Shown: positions 4,959-12,500 of the stretch, one piece after another
How the letters are laid out: every line of letters starts with the position of its first letter
Numbering within the stretch: the first letter of the stretch is position 1
Assembly: GCF_001557325.1 (NCBI RefSeq)
Contig: NZ_LSJS01000322.1
Coordinates: forward strand, 1-12,500
Reading direction: 5' to 3'
Length of the DNA stretch: 12,500 nt
Source: Erythrobacter donghaensis
GTDB taxonomy: Bacteria; Pseudomonadota; Alphaproteobacteria; Sphingomonadales; Sphingomonadaceae
Notes under the pieces: generated by a model
Told to the model about the DNA's origin: nothing
The model's database searches: none
What the model saw: the letters and a program-made list of their open reading frames with translations, nothing else
Position numbers and translations under genes: made by a program

Positions 4959-7025
4959 TCAAAGCTCGAGCACCAGGCGGTCACCGCCGCCTGCATCGGG
5001 CGCGGCCGGCACGGCGCAGCAGATCAGGGCCTCGTCCTCGGCCACCGCGGCGGCAGGCGGCGCCGCATAGGTCACCTTCCCTTGCAGCACCCTTGTGACG
5101 CAGGTGCCGCAGGTGCCGCTGCGGCACCCGAATGCGGGGGCAAGCCCGCGGGCCTCGGCGAGCTCGAGCAGGGAGCCGGCTTCGGGAGTCCAGCGCGCTT
5201 CCTTGCCCGATTTCATGAAGGCGACCGGAACCGGCGCGGTGGCAGCCGGTGCGAGCGGCACGGCCTGTTCGGGCACTCTGCGCATGAGCGAGGCCGGCCC
5301 GAAGGCTTCGGCATGGATCCGCCCGTCGGGCACGCCGATGTCGCTCAGCATGTCGTAGAGCCCCTGCATGAACGGCGGGGGGCCGCACATGTAGAAATCA
5401 TAGGCGTCGAAGGGCAGGGTGCCGCGCAGCAGCTGCGCGTCGATGCGTCCCTCGGCGTCATAATCGCTGCCCTCCTCGGCTCCCGTGACGTCGTCGAGCA
5501 CGCGCACCAGCTTGACGGCGCCCTGCGCCGCGGCGGCGAGTTCGGCGAGTTCGGCAGCGAAGGCGCGTTCGGACAGGTTGCGCGCCGCCTGGAACACCCA
5601 GGTCGGCCGGATGCGGCGCTTGCGCAGCCCCTCAAAGACGATGCTCCGCAACATCGACAGGATCGGGGTGATGCCCACGCCTGCGGCAATAAGCACGGCA
5701 GGTCTCGGCTCGAGCGGATCGATGGTGAAGCTGCCGGCTGGCGCCCGCGCCTCGATCAGGTCGCCTTCGGCCAGGCCATGCAGGTGTTGCGACACGAGTC
5801 CCTGACGCTTGACGCTCAGGCGGTAGAACCCGTCGGACGGCGCGGTCGAGAGCGTGTAGGTTCGCAGCACCGGCGCATCCTCGCCTTCGGGCAGCACCCG
5901 GATCGGCAGGTGCTGGCCGGCGGCATGGGCCAGGATCCCCTCCCCATCGGCGGGCTCGAGGTGGAACGAGCGGATCACGCTGCTTTCATCGACAATCCGA
6001 GCAAGGCGGAATGGACGCCAGGCGCTGCGCAGTTTTTCCGCCTCGAGCCGCTGCCGCGCCTGTTCCCAGTCGCCGGTCATCAGGCTGTTGGGCGACCAGC
6101 CCTCGGGCCGGAACGCGAAGCGCACCGGCAGCGCGCCCTGCCGCAGCACGGCCCGGCGCGGCCGGAACGTCCACAAGCGCTCGGCGCCCTGGAAGGCGGC
6201 AATCTCCGGCGCGTCGAGCACCACCTCGGCTTCGCCGGTCAGGTGCAGCAGGTCGCCGCTCTCGAAATCGGGAAAGACAAGCCCCGCCCTGGGATTGAGC
6301 AGGAAATTGCCGAGCGTGTTGAAATGCAGGTTGCCGGCGAAGTCGGGGATGGTGAGCGAACCATCCGCCTCGATGCGCACGAAGCCAGCCTTGCCGCCAC
6401 GATGCGAGGCATCGACATGGCGCCCGGCCTCATCGTCCAGATAGGACGCGACGAAGAAGGTATCGGCGCGGGCGATGCGCTGCTGCACTTCGGGATCGGT
6501 GGGCGCGAGTTCCCGAGCAGCTGGCAGGCCCGCCAGGTCGTTCGGCTCGCGCACCATCTGCCAGTCGCGCAGCTGGATGTATTGCGGGCAATTGCCGAAG
6601 GCGTGCTCGACCCTGACCGCAAAGCGCCCCGCGCCGTTCAGATGGACGCGCCCGTTCATGCGGTTGCGGCGGCGCGTGTGGAGCTCGATCCCGAGCAGAC
6701 CGATGGCCGCCCCTTCGCCCAGCCCGGCGGTGGCGGGATCGCGTGGATCGGGCGTGGCAGCGAAATCAAGCGTCACCGGATCGGGGCTGGTGATGAAGCC
6801 GGGGCTGCCGGCCAGCAAGGTCGCCCAGACATCGCCCGCCTCGTCGACCGCGCCGAGCACGATGAAGGGCAGCTGTTGGTAGAATTCGCGGTGCTGGTCG
6901 GGGAGAAAATCGCGGATGACCCGCTTGCCGAACTGCTCCATTCGCGCAGCGACCCCGAGCGCGGTCTGGATCGCGACCTCTCCCGGATGGAACGGTGAAG
7001 GCTTTTCCAAGGCAGTTTCGGTCAT
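4959..7025 (-). CDS. PPOX-like / FAD-NAD(P)H reductase / [2Fe-2S] ferredoxin fusion protein
   Basis: 688 residues. Residues ~45-155 (QLPFIVLGAV to FGNCPQYIQLRDW) and ~185-300 (TFFVASYLDDEAGRHVDASHRGG to LTGEAEVV) each look like PPOX-type split-barrel segments. Residues ~335-575 form a ferredoxin-NADP reductase-like module: FAD motif RTYTLS (388-393), nucleotide-binding AAGVGITPILSMLR (447-460) and MCGPPPFMQ (546-554). Residues ~600-688 are a plant-type [2Fe-2S] domain with cysteines at 634, 639, 642 and 669. It probably passes electrons from NAD(P)H through FAD to the iron-sulfur centre and on to the flavin domain or an external partner (inference from architecture). ATG 7025 is chosen because AAAGGGCG precedes it; a 32-residue upstream extension overlaps the intergenic hairpin. 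No signal peptide; cytoplasmic. The natural substrate is unknown. Confidence 0.93.
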   Translation of the reverse strand: MTETALEKPSPFHPGEVAIQTALGVAARMEQFGKRVIRDFLPDQHREFYQQLPFIVLGAVDEAGDVWATLLAGSPGFITSPDPVTLDFAATPDPRDPATAGLGEGAAIGLLGIELHTRRRNRMNGRVHLNGAGRFAVRVEHAFGNCPQYIQLRDWQMVREPNDLAGLPAARELAPTDPEVQQRIARADTFFVASYLDDEAGRHVDASHRGGKAGFVRIEADGSLTIPDFAGNLHFNTLGNFLLNPRAGLVFPDFESGDLLHLTGEAEVVLDAPEIAAFQGAERLWTFRPRRAVLRQGALPVRFAFRPEGWSPNSLMTGDWEQARQRLEAEKLRSAWRPFRLARIVDESSVIRSFHLEPADGEGILAHAAGQHLPIRVLPEGEDAPVLRTYTLSTAPSDGFYRLSVKRQGLVSQHLHGLAEGDLIEARAPAGSFTIDPLEPRPAVLIAAGVGITPILSMLRSIVFEGLRKRRIRPTWVFQAARNLSERAFAAELAELAAAAQGAVKLVRVLDDVTGAEEGSDYDAEGRIDAQLLRGTLPFDAYDFYMCGPPPFMQGLYDMLSDIGVPDGRIHAEAFGPASLMRRVPEQAVPLAPAATAPVPVAFMKSGKEARWTPEAGSLLELAEARGLAPAFGCRSGTCGTCVTRVLQGKVTYAAPPAAAVAEDEALICCAVPAAPDAGGGDRLVLEL

Positions 7026-7051
7026 CTGATTTCGCCCTTTATGGCTGAGAC

Positions 7052-7082
7052 AGGGCCGGAGCGCAGTGCGCGCCCCGGCCCT
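7052..7082 (-). promoter_or_regulatory. 13-bp intergenic hairpin between GST and fusion flavoprotein
   Basis: On the minus strand, 13-nt arms pair fully (12 Watson-Crick pairs and one G-T) around a 5-nt loop GCACT. The outer arms read AGGGCCGG and CCGGCCCT. The hairpin begins 7 bases after the GST stop and ends 26 bases before the flavoprotein ATG. No T-run follows, so complete intrinsic termination is unlikely. It may stabilise the upstream GST mRNA, act as a processing site or a partial terminator, and so set different expression for the two genes. Confidence 0.65.
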
Positions 7083-7089
7083 TCCAGAT

Positions 7090-7701
7090 CTACGCTTCAA
7101 GCCCGACCGGGGTCTTGCCAAAGCTCACGAAGCCGGGCAGCGCCTCGATCCGCTCGAGCCAGGCACGCACGTTGGCGTAAGCCGACAGGTCGACATTGCC
7201 TTCCGGCGCGCGGGCGATGTAGCTGTAGAGCGCGACATCGGCGATCGTGGCGCGGTCGGCGGCGATCCACTCGTGGCCATCGAGCTCGGCCTCGATCAGC
7301 CTGAGGACCGCGTGAGCGCGGACAATGACTTCCTCGGGGCGATAGTCGGCGTTGAAGATCGTGATCAGGCGGGCGGCCGCCGGGCCGAAGGCGATCTGCC
7401 CGGCTGCGACCGAAAGCCAGCGCTGCACGCGGGCGGCACCGTTCGGATCTTCGGGGAGCCACTCGGTCTTGCCGAACTTCTTGGCGGCATAGACCAGGAT
7501 GGCGTTCGAATCCGAGATGAAGTGGCCGTCATCCTCGAGCACGGGAACCTGGCCGAAGCGGTTCTTGGCGAGATATTCGGCAGACTTGTGCTCACCCTTG
7601 GCGAGGTCGACCTCCATCACCTCGACGTCGGCGCCGATCAGGGAGAGGAACAGCCGCGCACGGTGTGCATGGCCGGAAATGGGGTGGAAATAGAGCTTCA
7701 T
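7090..7701 (-). CDS. glutathione S-transferase family protein
   Basis: 203 residues, the normal GST length. The N-terminal thioredoxin-like domain has [21 protein letters not shown] (SGH active-site area, residues 9-11), the cis-proline motif [10 protein letters not shown] (50-59) and the glutathione-binding [11 protein letters not shown] (63-73). The C-terminal all-helical domain runs from ~85 and includes [18 protein letters not shown] with the N-cap box typical of GSTs. It would conjugate or reduce electrophiles with glutathione in the cytoplasm; the specific substrate is unknown. ATG 7701 is preceded by AAAGG; upstream in-frame Mets have no ribosome site and give a non-homologous extension. 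It is the first gene of operon A. The next gene starts 64 bases downstream, past the 7052-7082 hairpin. Confidence 0.93.
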   Translation of the reverse strand: MKLYFHPISGHAHRARLFLSLIGADVEVMEVDLAKGEHKSAEYLAKNRFGQVPVLEDDGHFISDSNAILVYAAKKFGKTEWLPEDPNGAARVQRWLSVAAGQIAFGPAAARLITIFNADYRPEEVIVRAHAVLRLIEAELDGHEWIAADRATIADVALYSYIARAPEGNVDLSAYANVRAWLERIEALPGFVSFGKTPVGLEA

Positions 7702-8310
7702 GGCGGGCCTTTCGCGTGGAGTTGGAAGGAAGCGACCATTTGCTCCCCACCTGCCGCCGACCATGTGATCCTTCCGGCGCCTTTCATGAAGCAGCCAAAT
7801 CTGCAAATCAGTATTCCGCACAGCGGAATGACGAGGCGATCTCACGAGGTTCGGTTCGGGTTCAGCCGGTACCCTTCTGCGACAGGTGCGAGCGAGCCTG
7901 TCATTAGGCCAGCGGATGCGCGCCGTCGTTTCCCGGTTTGCGCCGATGGTGCCGGGAATGCTCCGCTGCTGCGGCACCTCGCGGGAACCGGAGCCTGGCC
8001 GCGACCCGATCCCGCCCGGCTAGGCGGATCGCTCGCGGTGCACCCTCACAAGCGAGCGAAGCGATCATACTGTGCGCGATTGGATGCCTGGCACCGCGCC
8101 CTGTGCCCGCAGCGGCTTGACGCGAGAGGCATGCGGCCACCCCCGAGACGGCGCAGCAGGCGCGATCCGCTCGGCCAATGCCTGCCACGCGCGGATCCCC
8201 CGCGCGGACAGCGCGAGCGCCGGAGCGTGGCGCGTCTCGATCGGCGCGCCAGTGAATTGGGGGGGGTGGGAAGCGACTGCGCCAGACCCTTGGGCCGCGC
8301 GATCAAACGG
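7702..8310. other. 609-base region without a convincing gene
   Basis: Both strands are open in several frames because of high GC, but none has a good start, ribosome site or recognisable family. The best candidate, a minus-strand frame covering about 8065-8280, has moderate coding character (SARGIRAWQALAERIAP) but its only Met lies inside the tRNA gene; it could be a gene remnant. The segment nearest the GST gene must hold the operon A promoter and contains the palindrome at 7813-7829. It also holds an imperfect inverted repeat (8027-8036 with 8052-8066, GATCGCTCGC type). No integrase, insertion sequence or duplicated tRNA end is visible. Confidence 0.5.
7813..7829. promoter_or_regulatory. 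operator-like palindrome upstream of GST operon
   Basis: ATTCCGC-ACA-GCGGAAT is a perfect 7+3+7 inverted repeat, 112 bases upstream of the GST start. The TTCCGC...GCGGAA form resembles operators reported for IclR-family regulators, though other dimeric regulators bind similar sites. No IclR gene is in the window. A clear -35/-10 pair could not be assigned with confidence beside it. Confidence 0.5.
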
Positions 8311-8387
<77 letters not shown>

Positions 8388-8529
8388 ATACCGTTTTGTC
8401 TGGCGATCCTCGCGCAAGCGCTGGGGGCGGCCAGTCGGCCTTGCGACTCCTGCGGAGCCGGGGCCTGCTTCCTCGCCGTTGCTGACGGGAAAGCACATCT
8501 ACGCATGCCCACGGGGCACCATAGACGCC

Positions 8530-8557
8530 AAAAGGGCCGCCCTTGCGGGTCAGCCCT
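8530..8557 (-). terminator. rho-independent-type terminator between 5S and tRNA-fMet
   Basis: On the minus strand AGGGCTG-A-CCC pairs with GGGCGGCCCT around a GCAA tetraloop (10 pairs including one T-G, one bulged A), followed by TTTT. It lies about 43 bases after 5S. It would end or attenuate the rRNA transcript before the initiator tRNA gene. Confidence 0.65.
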
Positions 8558-8586
8558 GTTGACTTGTGAATGGGTTATTCCCGCTC

Positions 8587-8730
8587 CCACTGGTCGCAAT
8601 GCCTGGCGACGACCTACTCTTCCAACGCTTGAGCGTTAGTACCATCGGCGCTGTCTGGTTTCACGGCCGAGTTCGAGATGGGATCGGGTGGGTCACAGAC
8701 GCTATGGCCACCAAGCAATGGGACCAGTGG
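8587..8730 (-). repeat. inverted repeat flanking 5S (processing stem)
   Basis: CCACTGGTC at 8587-8595 and GACCAGTGG at 8722-8730 are perfect 9-nt complements on either side of the 5S gene. In the precursor RNA they would extend the terminal 5S helix into a stem, the usual substrate for endonucleolytic release of pre-5S. Confidence 0.7.
8601..8715 (-). rRNA. rrf: 5S ribosomal RNA
   Basis: About 115 nt. On the minus strand it begins near CTTGGTGGCC and ends near GTCGTCGCCAGG. It includes the highly conserved internal segments CCCGATCCCATCTCGAACTCGG and GATGGTACTAACG-type loop regions of bacterial 5S. Ends are estimated by pairing of the termini (TTGGTGGC with GTCGCCAGG) and could be off by a few bases. 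It lies about 145 bases downstream of 23S, in standard operon order. Confidence 0.95.
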
Positions 8731-8734
8731 ATGC

Positions 8735-8860
8735 GGGTTTTAAATCGATGCACACTCACCCGCCAATGTCTCGGGGGTGTGAGTGGTAAAGGGCGTATCT
8801 GGCTGGAGTATTCTCCACCAACGCTCCTGCGGGTGCAGGGCTGACGTTGATAGTGCAGAC
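8735..8860 (-). other. 23S-5S spacer with 3' arm of pre-23S stem
   Basis: This spacer carries blocks complementary to the 23S leader: 8735-8751 (to 11803-11820), 8796-8820 (to 11702-11728) and 8834-8855 (to 11658-11679). Between the first two blocks is a local hairpin formed by CACTCA-CCC and GGG-TG-TGAGTG (about 8752-8786). Together with the leader it would build the long stem that encloses 23S in the primary transcript. Confidence 0.65.
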
Positions 8861-11652
<2,792 letters not shown>

Positions 11653-11765
11653 ATCCACACCATCAACGTCAGGCCTGCATAAAGACCTGAGCGCTTGAAG
11701 ATGGTGGGAGAATTATCTCAGCCAGATAATCAATTTGATTGATTTGTGATGCACGATCGTCCGCC

Positions 11766-11779
11766 CAGGCCGAAGCCTG
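11766..11779 (-). other. UUCG-capped hairpin in 23S leader
   Basis: CAGGC-TTCG-GCCTG on the minus strand: a perfect 5-bp stem closed by a TTCG tetraloop. Probably a structural element of the pre-23S leader. Confidence 0.55.
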
Positions 11780-11825
11780 TCCGATACAATCCATGCGCCA
11801 CGGCATCGATTTAAAAACCCATTCA

Positions 11826-11841
11826 CAATGTCAAAGATCGG
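11826..11841 (-). promoter_or_regulatory. boxA-like antitermination element
   Basis: The minus strand reads GATCTTTGACATTGTG, close to the bacterial rRNA boxA core (TGCTCTTTAACA). BoxA is bound by NusB/S10 in rRNA antitermination, and a copy in the 16S-23S spacer ahead of 23S is common. Match is approximate. Confidence 0.5.
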
Positions 11842-11871
11842 CGACGCTGACTAATCAGCACGATCGCCTGA

Positions 11872-11885
11872 CCTGCCGAAGCAGG
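11872..11885 (-). other. UUCG-capped hairpin after tRNA-Ala
   Basis: CCTGC-TTCG-GCAGG on the minus strand forms a perfect 5-bp stem with a TTCG tetraloop, about 40 bases after the tRNA-Ala 3' end. Likely a spacer RNA structure. Confidence 0.55.
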
Positions 11886-11925
11886 ATCCGGTTTCGTTTC
11901 AACAATCGGAAGTTCTTGATGTGCC

Positions 11926-12001
11926 TGGTGGAGCCTATCGGGATCGAACCGATGACCTGATGCTTGCAAAGCAACCGCTCTCCCAGCTGAGCTAAGGCCC
12001 C
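11926..12001 (-). tRNA. tRNA-Ala (anticodon TGC)
   Basis: 76 nt including an encoded CCA. Acceptor GGGGCCT pairs with AGGCTCC, giving the G3-U70 wobble pair that is the alanine identity element. The anticodon loop is TTTGCAA. It lies 9 bases after tRNA-Ile in the 16S-23S spacer, the usual order. Confidence 0.98.
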
Positions 12002-12010
12002 TTGAGGTAA

Positions 12011-12087
<77 letters not shown>

Positions 12088-12156
12088 ACACCACTGCCGC
12101 CGGCCGCCATTCCCGAAGGAACAGGCTGCCGCGTGGGCGCAAGCCGGCTCAGGCAC

Positions 12157-12179
12157 ACAACGCGCTGGAAGCGCGCTGT
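12157..12179 (-). other. 10-bp hairpin in 16S-tRNA-Ile spacer
   Basis: Arms ACAGCGCGCT and AGCGCGTTGT pair over 10 positions (one G-T) around the loop TCC. It lies about 70 bases before tRNA-Ile in transcription order. Possibly a processing or folding element in the spacer; the rest of 12088-12278 shows nothing else clear. Confidence 0.5.
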
Positions 12180-12271
12180 ATTCCGATTGATGAAAGGACA
12201 TGAGGACGACGGCAATGTTCTTTGGAAGACCGCGAAGCACTTCCGATGGCTAGCATCGGCGCTTTCGCAAG

Positions 12272-12500
<229 letters not shown>

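Larger units (their letters stand above)
11653..11925 (-). other. tRNA-Ala to 23S spacer with processing arm and boxA-like site
   Basis: 273 bases without a gene. In transcription order it has a UUCG-capped hairpin (11872-11885), a boxA-like sequence (about 11826-11841), the outer 5' arm of the 23S stem (11803-11820), a second UUCG-capped hairpin (11766-11779), and the middle and inner arms (11702-11728, 11658-11679). The segment around 11720-11750 is locally AT-rich (ATAATCAATTTGATTG). Confidence 0.65.

Noticed and set aside
4092..6998. Plus-strand open frame of 968 codons
   Set aside because: It is antisense to the fusion flavoprotein and the PPOX gene, which have clear family motifs. GC-rich DNA with biased third positions leaves the opposite strand open; the translation is His/Arg/Gly-rich with no domains.

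Overview
The window looks like chromosomal DNA from an alphaproteobacterium, most likely a sphingomonad (Sphingomonadales, Erythrobacteraceae or close kin). Three things point there: high GC with strong G/C preference at third codon positions, a ribosomal RNA operon in the order 16S - tRNA-Ile - tRNA-Ala - 23S - 5S - tRNA-fMet, and the short anti-Shine-Dalgarno end of the 16S. The taxonomic call is inference; no database was searched.

Layout. Positions 1-161 carry the 3' end of a plus-strand gene of unknown function. Everything else recognised lies on the minus strand, so transcription runs from high to low coordinates. The right part (about 8311-12500) is the rRNA operon. It holds the last ~220 nt of 16S, tRNA-Ile(GAT), tRNA-Ala(TGC), a complete 23S of about 2.8 kb, 5S, a rho-independent-type hairpin, and initiator tRNA-Met. 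Inverted repeats flanking 23S and 5S fit precursor-processing stems. The ~600 bases at 7702-8310 contain no convincing gene, only the upstream region of the next operon with a perfect ATTCCGC-N3-GCGGAAT palindrome.

The left part is a co-directional set of small redox genes. Operon A (7701 to 4101) runs GST, then a 688-residue PPOX-like/FNR/[2Fe-2S] fusion flavoprotein, then a miniature DJ-1/PfpI-like ORF lacking its middle, then a stand-alone PPOX-family flavoprotein; the last two overlap by ATGA. Operon B (3910 to about 2995) runs a DUF1348 (NTF2-fold) protein, a thioredoxin, and possibly a GTG-started 38-codon ORF, followed by a LysR regulator (2947-2051). Operon C (1937 to 1363) runs a 30-codon leader ORF overlapping an AhpD/CMD-like gene, then a 54-residue orphan protein and a terminator-like hairpin. 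An AraC-family regulator (1118-186) closes the set.

Taken together (inference), the protein-coding part looks like a thiol/flavin redox or electrophile-detoxification neighbourhood with two transcription factors, next to an rRNA operon. No CRISPR array, transposase, integrase, phage or known defence system is visible. The most unusual items are the internally deleted DJ-1-like gene, the tandem PPOX fusion with a paralogue in the same operon, the perfect 13-bp intergenic hairpin, and several small translationally coupled ORFs.
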